Below are positions 35,288 through 44,390 of a stretch of 64,000 nt of DNA, one piece after another. The notes below the pieces were generated by a model. That model was not told the DNA's origin, did no database searches, and saw only the letters and a program-made list of their open reading frames with translations. Position 1 is the stretch's first letter. Every line of letters begins with the position of its first letter. The stretch spans positions 82,671 to 146,670 of the forward strand of contig NZ_JAVDBT010000010.1 in assembly GCF_030848395.1 (NCBI RefSeq), in the 5' to 3' direction. The stretch comes from Pseudogemmobacter lacusdianii. Lineage in GTDB: Bacteria; Pseudomonadota; Alphaproteobacteria; Rhodobacterales; Rhodobacteraceae. A program made the position numbers and the translations under genes.

Positions 35288-38200
35288 ATGAACTTCTCTG
35301 AAATTTTCATCCGCCGACCGGTCCTGTCGACTGTTCTGGCCGCGTTGATCATGTTTCTTGGGCTTGCTGCGGTGGTGAACCTGCCGGTGCGGCAATATCC
35401 CGAGGTGGATGAGACCGTGGTCACCGTCACCACCGTCTATCCGGGGGCCGCACCCGAGCTTATTCAGGGCTTTGTCACCGCCCCTATCGCCTCGGCCGTC
35501 TCGACGACTGAGAACATCGAATACGTCACCTCAGCCTCACGCCAATCGGCTTCGGTCGTCACCGTTCAGATGAAGCTGGGCGCCGATCCTGACGTGGCGC
35601 TGACCGAGGTGATGTCGAAGATCCAGCAGGTGCGTGGCCAACTGCCGGGTGACTCTGAGGATCCGGTGATCGTCAAAGGCACCGGCATGACCTTTGCGCT
35701 GATGTATCTTGCAGCGCAAAACCCCAATATGACGCCCGAGCAGCTTACCGAATATCTGGAGCGCGTGGTCCGTCCGCGTGTCACCAATATCGACGGTGTG
35801 GCGCAGATGGAGATCATGGGCGCGGCCAATTACGCGATGCGTGTTTGGCTTGACCCGCTGCAAATGGCGGCGCGCGGTGTGACGGCGACGGATGTGGCCG
35901 GTGCTATCCGGGCTTCGAACTTCCTCTCAGCCCCCGGCAAGACGGAGAACGAGTATTTCGTCTATTCGCTGACGCTCGACTCCACCGTGCAAACCCCCGA
36001 GGCTTTCGGCGCTTTGCCCGTGAGCCAAGGCAAGAACGGCACCGTGCGGCTGCGCGACATTGCCAAGGTCGAGCTGACCTCAGGCGAGCGTGACGCGATC
36101 GTGACCTTCGCCGGCGAACCCGGCACCTTCATCGGTATCGTTCCCGCCCCTGGCGAGAACCAACTCGATGTGGCCGAGAATGTGCTGAACGCCCTGCCCG
36201 AGCTGCGCAACACCCTGCCCGAGGGCATGACGATCACCTTGGTCTATGACTCGACCGAGACCATCGCCGCCTCGATCTCGGAGGTGTTCAAGACGATCGC
36301 TGAAGCTGTGGCGATTGTGGTCGTGGTGATCTTGCTTTTCCTTGGCTCGTTCCGCTCGGTGGTGATGCCGATTGTCACCATCCCGCTGTCGCTGATCGGC
36401 GTTTGCGCGATCATGCTGGCCTTGGGCTATTCGATTAACCTTTTGACTCTGTTGGCGATGGTTCTGGCCATCGGTCTGGTGGTGGACGATGCGATCGTTG
36501 TGGTCGAAAACATCCACCGTCACATCGATGAGGGCATGAGCCCGGCGCAGGCCTCGATCCAAGGCATGCGTGAGATCACCGGCCCGGTTATCGCCATGAC
36601 CATCACGCTGGCCGCAGTGCTGGCACCTTTGGCCTTCACAGGCGGTCTGACCGGCTCACTCTTCACCGAATTTGCGCTGACTTTGGCGGGCTCGGTGATC
36701 ATCTCGGGGATCGTGGCCTTGACCATCACCCCGGCGATGTCGGCGCGGCTATTGACCCATGGTGAGCCGGGACGCTTCCAGCGCGCCGTGGACCGGACGT
36801 TGAATGGTGTGTCGAATTGGTATGAGCGGCGGGTCTCCTCCTCGCTCGACTATCGGCCGGTCACCCTGCTGATGGTGGCTGTTTTGGTCGCGGTCTCAGG
36901 CTTCATGTTCGTCAACACCTCGACCGAACTGGCCCCTGAAGAAGACCAAGGCGCGCTCTTTGCCATTCTGAACGCGCCCCGCTACGCCGCCTTGGACTAC
37001 ACCGATGCCTTCACCGGCGAGATCGGTAAGCGCACGGCAGATATCGCCGAAGTGCAAACCTCCTTCTCGGTGGCGGGTATGGGCGGCTCGGCGGCGACCG
37101 GCTTCTACATCTGGGCACTGAAGGATTGGTCTGAGCGGTCGCGCAGCCAAAAAGAAGTGCAGACCGAGATCCAAGCCACATTGGACGGTTCGCCGGGCCT
37201 GCAAGGCTATGTCTTTGCCCCGCCCTCGCTGCCGGGTGCTGGCGGTGGTCTGCCGATCTCGATGGTCTTGCAGTCGATCCACGGCCCCGATCGGGTCTTC
37301 GAAGTGGCCGAGGAAATTCGCCAAAAGGCGATGGCTTCGGGCAAGTTCATCGTGGTGCAAAACAGCTTGGCCTTCGACGCGCCGCAAGTGCGCATCGTCA
37401 TCGACCGCGACCGTGCGGCCGAACTGGGCGTGTCGGTGGCTGACATCGGCTCGTCGCTGGGGATCTTGGTCGGCGGCGGCGCGATTGCGCAGTTTGACCG
37501 CGATTCCAACAGCTATGATGTGATCACCCAAGTGCCAGCCGAATGGCGCGACAATCCCGAAAAGCTGACGCAGTTCTTCGTGCGCTCGGCGACCGGAGAG
37601 TTGGTGCCTCTGGCCTCGGTTGTGGGCATCCAGCCCGGCATCACCGCAAACTCGATCGAGCAGTTCAACCAGCTGAACTCGGCCACCTTGTCGGGGATGC
37701 CGATGATCGGCCTGTCGACCGGCGTGGCTTTGGCCGAGCTGGAGAAGATTGCCGCCGAGACCCTGCCCGATGGCTTCTTCATCGACTATTCCGGCCAATC
37801 GCGGCTGGAAAAGAGCGAGGGGAACACCATTCTTCTGGCCTTTGGTGCGGCTTTGATCGTGATCTATCTGGTTCTGGCAGCGCAGTTTGAAAGCTTCCGC
37901 GACCCGCTGATCATTCTGATGTCGGTGCCTTTGTCGATCTTCGGTGCGATGCTGCCGCTCTACTTCGGGGTCTCGACGCTGAACATCTACACGCAGGTGG
38001 GTCTGATCACGCTGATTGGTCTGATCACCAAGCACGGGATTCTGATGGTGGAATTTGCCAACCAGCAGCGTGAAGAACACGGGATGAGCCGCCGCGATGC
38101 GATTGTGGCGGCTGCCAAAACCCGTCTGCGCCCGATCCTGATGACCACCGCTGCAATGGCCTTGGCCGTCGTACCGCTGATCATCGCCGAGGGCGCCGGG

Positions 38201-38365
38201 GCTGCGGCACGGCAAGCGATGGGTCTGGTGATCTTCACCGGCCTGTTGATCGGGACCACCTTCACCCTCTTCGTGGTGCCGATGTTCTACACGCTGATCT
38301 CGCGCAGCGATGCCTCGTTCTTGCTGCATCGCAAAACGGTGGAAAAGCAATTCGGCGCGCACTAA
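35288..38365 (+). CDS. RND multidrug efflux permease (HAE1 family)
   Basis: A 1025-residue proton-driven inner-membrane pump. Twelve membrane helices in two halves, each with a large periplasmic loop. The start NFSEIFIRRPVLSTVLAALIM and PVRQYPEVDETVVTVTTVYPGA is characteristic; the proton-relay aspartates are in GLVVDDAIVVVEN, and LTLIGLITKHGILMVEFAN marks the second half. I start at the ATG at 35288 (GAGGGCAAG upstream), eight bases after the adaptor; the in-frame extension into the adaptor is rejected. Substrates are not predictable. A strong terminator follows. Confidence 0.94.
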   Translation: MNFSEIFIRRPVLSTVLAALIMFLGLAAVVNLPVRQYPEVDETVVTVTTVYPGAAPELIQGFVTAPIASAVSTTENIEYVTSASRQSASVVTVQMKLGADPDVALTEVMSKIQQVRGQLPGDSEDPVIVKGTGMTFALMYLAAQNPNMTPEQLTEYLERVVRPRVTNIDGVAQMEIMGAANYAMRVWLDPLQMAARGVTATDVAGAIRASNFLSAPGKTENEYFVYSLTLDSTVQTPEAFGALPVSQGKNGTVRLRDIAKVELTSGERDAIVTFAGEPGTFIGIVPAPGENQLDVAENVLNALPELRNTLPEGMTITLVYDSTETIAASISEVFKTIAEAVAIVVVVILLFLGSFRSVVMPIVTIPLSLIGVCAIMLALGYSINLLTLLAMVLAIGLVVDDAIVVVENIHRHIDEGMSPAQASIQGMREITGPVIAMTITLAAVLAPLAFTGGLTGSLFTEFALTLAGSVIISGIVALTITPAMSARLLTHGEPGRFQRAVDRTLNGVSNWYERRVSSSLDYRPVTLLMVAVLVAVSGFMFVNTSTELAPEEDQGALFAILNAPRYAALDYTDAFTGEIGKRTADIAEVQTSFSVAGMGGSAATGFYIWALKDWSERSRSQKEVQTEIQATLDGSPGLQGYVFAPPSLPGAGGGLPISMVLQSIHGPDRVFEVAEEIRQKAMASGKFIVVQNSLAFDAPQVRIVIDRDRAAELGVSVADIGSSLGILVGGGAIAQFDRDSNSYDVITQVPAEWRDNPEKLTQFFVRSATGELVPLASVVGIQPGITANSIEQFNQLNSATLSGMPMIGLSTGVALAELEKIAAETLPDGFFIDYSGQSRLEKSEGNTILLAFGAALIVIYLVLAAQFESFRDPLIILMSVPLSIFGAMLPLYFGVSTLNIYTQVGLITLIGLITKHGILMVEFANQQREEHGMSRRDAIVAAAKTRLRPILMTTAAMALAVVPLIIAEGAGAAARQAMGLVIFTGLLIGTTFTLFVVPMFYTLISRSDASFLLHRKTVEKQFGAH

Positions 38366-38391
38366 GGCCGCAGCGAGAGGTCAGGAAATGA

Positions 38392-38423
38392 AAAGGGGGA
38401 AGCATCGCGCTTCCCCCTTTTTT
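38392..38423 (+). terminator. Rho-independent terminator of the RND operon
   Basis: AAAGGGGGAAGC (38392-38403) pairs with GCTTCCCCCTTT (38409-38420) around ATCGC, followed by more T. It lies 27 bases past the RND stop. Confidence 0.85.
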
Positions 38424-38461
38424 CTATGCCAGCCCCCTGCCCTCGCTTGGCAAAGGGCAAG

Positions 38462-38494
38462 AAAAAACCGCCCGGGGTTTAGGGCCCCGAGCGG
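38462..38494 (-). terminator. Rho-independent terminator of the sugar ABC operon
   Basis: On the minus strand CCGCTCGGGG pairs with CCCCGGGCGG around CCCTAAA (38468-38494), followed by six T (38467-38462). It lies about 70 bases past the binding-protein stop and faces the RND terminator. Confidence 0.85.
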
Positions 38495-38565
38495 CGTCAC
38501 TGATTACGATACTAACTCGTTAACAGCACCAGACATTCACAATGGCAGAATGGGTCTAAGCCAGA

Positions 38566-39525
38566 TCAGAACGGGCTGTCGGGGAAGTAGAACTGAGCGG
38601 CATTTTCCGGCGTGATTAGGACCGAGCCGATGATGAAGCGGCCCGCCACAGGTGCCGAGGAGACGAAGGCCAGCGCCGTCATCTCGATCGCGGTCGCAAT
38701 TTGCGCCGGCGGATAGGTGACGTTGACCGGGAATTGCTTGTCGCCGTCTTGGACCTTTTTGACGATCTCTTTCATGCCAGCACCGCCGACAATCCACATC
38801 TCATCGGTGCGGCCCGCTTGGGCAATCGCCTCGGCCACGCCAATCGCCATATCGTCATCCGAGGCCCAAACCGCATCGATCTGCGGGTATTTCGACAGAT
38901 AGTCCTGCATGACGGTGAAGGCGTCATCGCGGTTCCAGTTGCCGTGTTGCTTGTCCAAAAGCTCGATCCCCGAGCCTTCGATGGCGGCCTCAAAGGCCTC
39001 GACCCGCTCATTGTCGAGCGTGGTCGGGATGCCGCGCAAAAGCACGATCTTGGCACCCGAGGGCAGGTTGTTCTTGAAATACTCGCCCGCCACGCGGCCA
39101 AAGGCGGTGTTGTCGCCCGCGACATAGAGGTCTTCAATATTGGGCTGCGACAGGCCACGGTCGACCACGGTCACCCATTTGCCCGCATCCTTCACCGCCT
39201 TAACCGGGCCGGTCAGCGGCTCGGATTCGAAGGGCAGCACCACGAGCCCGTCGATATTGCGGGTGGCCAGCATGTCTTCAAGGTCATCGACTTGCTTGCC
39301 TGCCTCACCCGCCGTGGCCAGCACGAATTTCACGTTGGGATAGGCAGCCTCGACCCGGTTGATCGCCTCTTGCGCATGCCAGTTCAGCCCGCCCATGAAG
39401 CCATGCGTCGCCGAAGGGATCGAGACGCCAATCGTATAGGTCTGCTCTTGCGCCACCACACGGGTGGCGGCCGCTGCACCCACCGCCACCATGGCGGCCG
39501 AGCCAAAGAATTGTCTGCGCTTCAT
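38566..39525 (-). CDS. CUT2-type sugar ABC transporter substrate-binding protein
   Basis: A 319-residue periplasmic binding protein of the ribose-binding (peripla_BP_4) type. The signal peptide MKRRQFFGSAAMVAVGAAAATRVV-like start carries twin arginine-like KRRQFF and ends VVAQ; then YTIGVSIPSATHGFMGGLN, which replaces the more common phenylalanine-rich entry. DGLVVLPFESEPLTGPV and VWASDDDMAIGVAEAI are typical. GGGAGGAAAG precedes the ATG at 39525. It is the last gene of the five-gene operon opposite the LacI regulator. The ligand, a sugar or polyol, is unknown. Confidence 0.88.
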   Translation of the reverse strand: MKRRQFFGSAAMVAVGAAAATRVVAQEQTYTIGVSIPSATHGFMGGLNWHAQEAINRVEAAYPNVKFVLATAGEAGKQVDDLEDMLATRNIDGLVVLPFESEPLTGPVKAVKDAGKWVTVVDRGLSQPNIEDLYVAGDNTAFGRVAGEYFKNNLPSGAKIVLLRGIPTTLDNERVEAFEAAIEGSGIELLDKQHGNWNRDDAFTVMQDYLSKYPQIDAVWASDDDMAIGVAEAIAQAGRTDEMWIVGGAGMKEIVKKVQDGDKQFPVNVTYPPAQIATAIEMTALAFVSSAPVAGRFIIGSVLITPENAAQFYFPDSPF

Positions 39526-39574
39526 GGTCTTTCCTCCCGAAAGTGCCTCCCGGAATGGGCGGCGTTGATTGGTC

Positions 39575-40546
39575 TTACCGGCCCTCCGCCGGGGACTTTC
39601 TGCGTTGCAAAACAACCGCAAGCACGATGATCACGCCTTGGATCGCGCCGTTGAGATAGGGCGAGACCAGATCGGCGAGGTTAAGGATGTTGTCGATCAG
39701 CGACAGGATCAGCACGCCCACGACAGTGCCCCAGACCCGGCCATATCCGCCCTTCATCGCGGTGCCGCCGATGATCACCGCGGCAATCGCCTCTAGCTCC
39801 CACAGTTGCCCGGTGGACCCCGAGGCCGAGCCGAGGCGCGGCACATAGATGATCACGGCAAGCCCGACCAAAAGCCCAAGGAAGACGTAAGTCAGCGTCA
39901 CCATCCGCTCGACCTTCACAGCCGAATAGCGCGCCACTTTGTCGTTGGAGCCGATCGCCTCAGTGTAGCGGCCAAAGCGGGTGTTGCGCATGATGATCTG
40001 GCCCAGCACCGCCACCACGGCAAAGACAATGATCGGCCAGACGATGCCAAAGACGCCTTCGAAATAGACCGGACGGTAGAATTGCCGCGCCTCGAAATCG
40101 AGGCTGATGGTGCCGCCATCGGACATCCACGTCACCAGACTGCGGAAGATGCCCATCGTGCCAAGGGTGACGATAAAGGGCTCGATCCCGGCTTTGGTGA
40201 CCAGTAACCCGTTGAGAAGGCCTGCCGTAAGCCCGATCAGCAAGGCCACCGCCATGCCAACCAGCACCAAGGGCACGCCGATGCCAAGGCTGGGGATCAG
40301 CTGGTTCATCGCTAGGATCATCATCCCGGCGATAAAGGCCGCCATTGAGCCGACCGAAAGGTCAATCCCGCCGCTGGCGATTACGAAGGTCATCCCCACC
40401 GCGATGATGCCAATGAAGGCCGAACGGGCCAGCACATTGGTGATATTGCCGCCCGACAGGAAATTGCTGTTGAGATAAGCGCCAAGCACGATCAACAGAA
40501 GCAAGGCGAGGATCGGCCCCAGCGCCGAGAAGGAAATCTTAGACAT
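39575..40546 (-). CDS. CUT2-type sugar ABC transporter permease
   Basis: A 323-residue RbsC-like permease with about ten hydrophobic segments. ITNVLARSAFIGIIAVGMTFVIASGGIDLSVGSMAAF is the family signature, and IGSNDKVARYSAVKVERM is the cytoplasmic coupling segment. It overlaps the ATPase gene by eight bases and precedes the binding-protein gene by 49 bases. Confidence 0.92.
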   Translation of the reverse strand: MSKISFSALGPILALLLLIVLGAYLNSNFLSGGNITNVLARSAFIGIIAVGMTFVIASGGIDLSVGSMAAFIAGMMILAMNQLIPSLGIGVPLVLVGMAVALLIGLTAGLLNGLLVTKAGIEPFIVTLGTMGIFRSLVTWMSDGGTISLDFEARQFYRPVYFEGVFGIVWPIIVFAVVAVLGQIIMRNTRFGRYTEAIGSNDKVARYSAVKVERMVTLTYVFLGLLVGLAVIIYVPRLGSASGSTGQLWELEAIAAVIIGGTAMKGGYGRVWGTVVGVLILSLIDNILNLADLVSPYLNGAIQGVIIVLAVVLQRRKSPAEGR

Positions 40547-42065
40547 GTGCCGCTGCCTCTTGCGTCGTTTCGGGGTTGGGCGCTTCGGTGTCGGATGTGC
40601 CCATGATCAGCCGCACCACAGCGGTGTCGGTGATGGCCTCGCCGGTCAAAGTGCCCGCCAGCCTGCCCTGCCGCATGACCAGCACGCGGTCTGAAAGGCC
40701 CAAGATTTCCGGCATATCCGAGGAGATCACGATCACGCTGCGGCCCTCTCGGGCCAGACGGTCGATGAAATGGTAAATCTGGCTCTTGGTGCCGATGTCG
40801 ATGCCACGGGTCGGCTCATCAATAATCACCACATCGGGCGCGGGCAGCATGGTCTTGGCCAAAAGGAGCTTTTGCTGGTTCCCGCCCGAGAGATTGCCAG
40901 CGGCCATCGCGCGCGAGGGGGCGCGGATGTCGAAATCGCTGATTGCTTGGGTGAGCGCCGCCTCTTCCTTGGCGCGGCTGATCAAAGGCGTCCCAAAGCG
41001 CGGCAGCGTCGAGAGCGTCAGGTTTTCGCGCAGGCCCTTGCCCAGCAAAAGCCCGCGCTCCTTGCGGTCTTCGGTCAGATAGGCCAGCCCGGCGCGCTCA
41101 GCCTCGATCAGCGAGCGAATCTGGATCTCTTTGCCGTGCCGCGCGATGCGGCCTGAGTGCGGGCGCAGGCCCACCAGCCCTTCGGCAAGTTCACTCCGGC
41201 CAGCACCGACAAGGCCTGAGATGCCCAAGACCTCACCCCGGCGCAAGGTGAAGGAGATATCTTGCACCAAGGGCGGGACGGAAAAGCCTTGCACTTCAAG
41301 CACAACCTCGTCGCTGGGCGTGCGCCGAGGCGGGTAGATGTCGCTTAGATCGCGGCCGACCATGGCGGTGGCCATGCCATCCTCGCTGAGCTCGCCGCGC
41401 AGGGCCTGCCGCACCACAGTGCCATCGCGCAGCACGGTGATCCGGTCGGCGAGATGGCTGATCTCTTCCAAACGGTGCGAGGTATAAAGGAGTGCCACAC
41501 CAGCGGAGCGCAGCCGGTCGATCTGACGAAACAGGATATCCACCTCGCGGTGGGTCAGCACGGCCGAGGGTTCATCCATGATCAAAACGCGGGCTTGCCG
41601 GGACAAAGCCTTTGCGATTTCAACCATTTGCCGGTCCGAGACTTTCAGATCGCGGATCCTTGCATCGGGATCAACGCCGCATTCCAACTGCTCAAGCAAA
41701 GCCTTTGCCGCCAGCCTTTGCGCGCGGTGATTGAGGAAGAAGCCCCCTTTCTCGCGGCCCAGAAAGATATTGTCGGCAACGGTCAAATCTTGGGCGAGGT
41801 TGAACTCTTGATGGATCACCACCACGCCCTGCGCCTCGGCCTCAGGGCCCGAGCGGAAGGGCGCGGGCTGGCCTTCCAGCAAGACTTGGCCCTCACTCGG
41901 CGCCAGATAACCGCCGAGGATTTTCATCATCGTCGATTTGCCAGCGCCATTTTCACCAATCAAAGCATGCACTTCGCCGGGATGCAGCGCAAAATTGACG
42001 CCGTGCAGGATTTCGATCGGGCCAAAGCTTTTGCGGATATCGCGCAGCTCTAGCAGGGCGGTCAT
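40539..42065 (-). CDS. CUT2-type sugar ABC transporter ATP-binding protein (two ATPase domains)
   Basis: A 508-residue RbsA/MglA-like protein with two tandem ATPase domains. Domain 1: Walker A GENGAGKSTMM, signature-like VSDRQMVEIAKAL, Walker B VLIMDEPSAVL and H-loop LYTSHRLEE. Domain 2 (from ~residue 260): GLVGAGRSELAEGL, LSGGNQQKLLLAK and VVIIDEPTRGIDIG. The ATG at 42065 overlaps the oxidoreductase stop by four bases. The substrate is shared with the adjacent binding protein. Confidence 0.93.
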   Translation of the reverse strand: MTALLELRDIRKSFGPIEILHGVNFALHPGEVHALIGENGAGKSTMMKILGGYLAPSEGQVLLEGQPAPFRSGPEAEAQGVVVIHQEFNLAQDLTVADNIFLGREKGGFFLNHRAQRLAAKALLEQLECGVDPDARIRDLKVSDRQMVEIAKALSRQARVLIMDEPSAVLTHREVDILFRQIDRLRSAGVALLYTSHRLEEISHLADRITVLRDGTVVRQALRGELSEDGMATAMVGRDLSDIYPPRRTPSDEVVLEVQGFSVPPLVQDISFTLRRGEVLGISGLVGAGRSELAEGLVGLRPHSGRIARHGKEIQIRSLIEAERAGLAYLTEDRKERGLLLGKGLRENLTLSTLPRFGTPLISRAKEEAALTQAISDFDIRAPSRAMAAGNLSGGNQQKLLLAKTMLPAPDVVIIDEPTRGIDIGTKSQIYHFIDRLAREGRSVIVISSDMPEILGLSDRVLVMRQGRLAGTLTGEAITDTAVVRLIMGTSDTEAPNPETTQEAAAHV

Positions 42066-43201
42066 AGCGTCACCCAAGCGCCGTTGCGGCTGGACGAGCG
42101 CAAGCAAGCCTCGACAAAGCGCATGCCGGAAAGCCCGTCTTGCAAGCTGGGATACAGCACCTCGGCAGGCAGCGGCGCGCCCGATTGATGGGCACGGATG
42201 GCGCGGGCGGCTTCGCTATAGATGGTAGCGAAGGCCTCAAGATAGCCTTCGGGATGGCCGCCGGGGGTGCGGCTGACGCGCTGGTTCTCCGGCGAGGCAC
42301 CAGTGCCATTGCGGGTCAGCAGCTGTTTTGGCTGACCAAAGCGGGTGAACCAGAGCTTATTGGGATCCTCTTGCCCCCATTCGATGCCGCCTTTGTCGCC
42401 GTAAATCCGCAGCCGAAGGCCATTTTCATTGCCGGGTGCCACTTGGCTGGCCCAAAGCATGCCCTTAGCCCCGCCCTCATAGCGCAAGAGCACATGGGCG
42501 TTGTCGTCGAGCTGACGGCCCTCGACAAAGCTCGACAAATCCGCCGCCAACGCGCTCGGCTCTTGGCCCGAGACGAAAGCGGCCAGGTTCCACGCATGGG
42601 TGCCGATGTCGCCCAAAGCGCCACCGCCCCCGGCACGCGCCGGATCAACCCGCCATTCGGCCTGTTTGGAACCCGAGCTCTCGGCGCGTTCGGTCAGCCA
42701 ATCTTGCACATATTCCACCTGAACAAGGCGAATGCGGCCCAACTCCCCCGCGGCCACCATGGCACGGGCTTGGCGGATCAGCGGATAGCCGGTGTAGTTA
42801 TGTGTGAGGATAAACAGAGCCTTAGAGCTTTCGGCCACTTTGGCCAGCCGCTTTGCCTCGGCCATGGTTGCGGTCAAAGGCTTGTCGCAGATCACATGGA
42901 TGCCGCGCTTGAGAAACTCGATCGCGGGGCCGGCATGCATATGGTTGGGCGTGACGATGGCCACCGCCTCGATCCCGTCTTTCAGCCGCGCCTCGCGCTG
43001 CGCCATCTGGGCAAAATCACCGTAAGAACGCGCCGGATCCAAGCCAAGCTCGGCCGCCGAGGCCGCAGCCCTTTCGGGCGTCGAGGACAAAGCCCCCGCC
43101 ACCAGTTGGAACTGCCCATCGATCCGCGCCGCAATGCGGTGCACGCCGCCGATAAAAGCGCCCTGCCCGCCCCCCACCATGCCCAAACGGATCGGCTTCA
43201 T
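42062..43201 (-). CDS. Gfo/Idh/MocA-family oxidoreductase
   Basis: A 379-residue NAD(P)-dependent sugar or polyol dehydrogenase. The Rossmann loop is IRLGMVGGGQGAFIGGVHRIA, the ICDKPLTATM (E/DKP) motif holds the catalytic lysine region, and GGGGALGDIGTHAWNLA carries the usual GDxGxH motif. The start at 43201 directly precedes the Rossmann strand. It follows the isomerase gene after a single base, and overlaps the ATPase gene. Together with the isomerase it probably oxidises and rearranges the imported sugar or cyclitol. Confidence 0.9.
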   Translation of the reverse strand: MKPIRLGMVGGGQGAFIGGVHRIAARIDGQFQLVAGALSSTPERAAASAAELGLDPARSYGDFAQMAQREARLKDGIEAVAIVTPNHMHAGPAIEFLKRGIHVICDKPLTATMAEAKRLAKVAESSKALFILTHNYTGYPLIRQARAMVAAGELGRIRLVQVEYVQDWLTERAESSGSKQAEWRVDPARAGGGGALGDIGTHAWNLAAFVSGQEPSALAADLSSFVEGRQLDDNAHVLLRYEGGAKGMLWASQVAPGNENGLRLRIYGDKGGIEWGQEDPNKLWFTRFGQPKQLLTRNGTGASPENQRVSRTPGGHPEGYLEAFATIYSEAARAIRAHQSGAPLPAEVLYPSLQDGLSGMRFVEACLRSSSRNGAWVTL

Positions 43202-43202
43202 C

Positions 43203-44261
43203 TTACCCCTCCAAACCCAACATGCGGCGGTTTTGCGCCCGATCGGTGCTGGCGCCGGCAAAGTCGTCAAAGGCTTTTTCGGTGATGCGGATGATGTGGT
43301 GATTGACGAATTCCGCCCCTTCGCGCGCGCCATCCTCGGGGTGCTTCATGCAGCATTCCCACTCGACCACCGCCCAGCCCTCAAAGCCGTATTGCGTCAG
43401 TTTCGAGAAGATCGCGCCGAAATCCACCTGCCCGTCGCCCGGAGAGCGGAAGCGGCCCGCGCGGTTCACCCAAGATTGGTAACCGCCATAAACCCCTTGC
43501 CGCCCCGTAGGGTTCAGCTCGGCATCCTTGACGTGGAACATGCGGATACGGTCGTGGTAGATGTCGATATGGTCAAGGTAATCAAGATGTTGCAGCACGA
43601 AGTGGGAAGGGTCGTACAGCATGCAAGCGCGCGCATGGCCCTTCACCCGGTCCAGAAACATCTCATAACTTATGCCATCATGCAGATCCTCGCCGGGGTG
43701 GATCTCATAGCAAATGTCGACGCCGCAATCCTCGGCATGGTCCAAAAGCGGCTGCCAACGGCGGGCAAGCTCGTCAAAAGCCTCCTCGACCAGTCCCGCC
43801 GGGCGCTGCGGCCAAGGGTAGACATAGGGCCATGCCAGAGCGCCCGAAAAGGCCACCATCGCATTGAGCCCAAGGTTGCGTGAGGCGGTGAGCGCCAGTT
43901 TCACCTGCTCGACCGCCCAAGCCTGCCGGGCTTTGGGATTGCCATGCACCGCCGGGGGCGCGAAGCCGTCGAAAAGCGCATCATAGGCCGGATGCACCGC
44001 GACCAGCTGGCCCTGCAAATGCACCGAAAGCTCGGTCAAAGAGACGCCAGCATCGGTCAAGGTGCCCTTCAGCTCGTCGCAGTAGGTCTGCGAGGTGGCG
44101 GCTTTCTCAAGGTCGATAAAGCGCGGGTCATTGGTCGGCAGCTGCACGCCGCGATAGCCGCAATCCGCCGCCCATCGGGCAATCTGTGGCAACCCGTTGA
44201 ACGGTGCAACATCGCCAATAAATTGTGCAAGAAAAAGTCCGGGGCCTTTAATAGTCCGCAT
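43203..44261 (-). CDS. Sugar phosphate isomerase/epimerase (xylose isomerase-like TIM barrel)
   Basis: A 352-residue AP endonuclease 2/xylose isomerase-like TIM barrel protein. Metal-binding residues appear in VDICYEIHPGEDLHDG (Glu), CMLYDPSHFVLQ (Asp/His), RMFHVKDAEL (His, Asp) and AVVEWECC (Glu). It is the first gene of the sugar operon, with GAGGAGAAA just before the ATG. IolE/IolH-like, 3-ketosugar or hexulose isomerase roles are all possible; the sequence alone does not decide. Confidence 0.85.
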   Translation of the reverse strand: MRTIKGPGLFLAQFIGDVAPFNGLPQIARWAADCGYRGVQLPTNDPRFIDLEKAATSQTYCDELKGTLTDAGVSLTELSVHLQGQLVAVHPAYDALFDGFAPPAVHGNPKARQAWAVEQVKLALTASRNLGLNAMVAFSGALAWPYVYPWPQRPAGLVEEAFDELARRWQPLLDHAEDCGVDICYEIHPGEDLHDGISYEMFLDRVKGHARACMLYDPSHFVLQHLDYLDHIDIYHDRIRMFHVKDAELNPTGRQGVYGGYQSWVNRAGRFRSPGDGQVDFGAIFSKLTQYGFEGWAVVEWECCMKHPEDGAREGAEFVNHHIIRITEKAFDDFAGASTDRAQNRRMLGLEG

Positions 44262-44285
44262 TTTCTCCTCCACGATCCATGCGGC

Positions 44286-44299
44286 TGAAATCGGTTGCA
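44286..44299. promoter_or_regulatory. LacI-family operator 1 (TGAAATCGGTTGCA)
   Basis: Fits the LacI-family consensus TGNAANCGNTTNCA at every fixed position. It lies 24 bases before the isomerase start, in the shared promoter with the LacI gene. Confidence 0.75.
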
Positions 44300-44317
44300 T
44301 TCACGATAATCTGCGAA

Positions 44318-44331
44318 TGTAATCGTTTGCA
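44318..44331. promoter_or_regulatory. LacI-family operator 2 (TGTAATCGTTTGCA)
   Basis: Also fits TGNAANCGNTTNCA fully. Its start is 32 bases from operator 1, about three helical turns, so two dimers could bind the same face. Confidence 0.78.
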
Positions 44332-44390
44332 ACACTCTTTATCTCGCTGCCGACCTATGCGATGCCAAGTCACGAGAATTGGGGAATTAA

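Noticed and set aside
33973..35433. A 486-codon open frame antisense to the RND adaptor and crossing into the pump gene
   Set aside because: Spans two confirmed genes and their junction, with no domain and no promoter.
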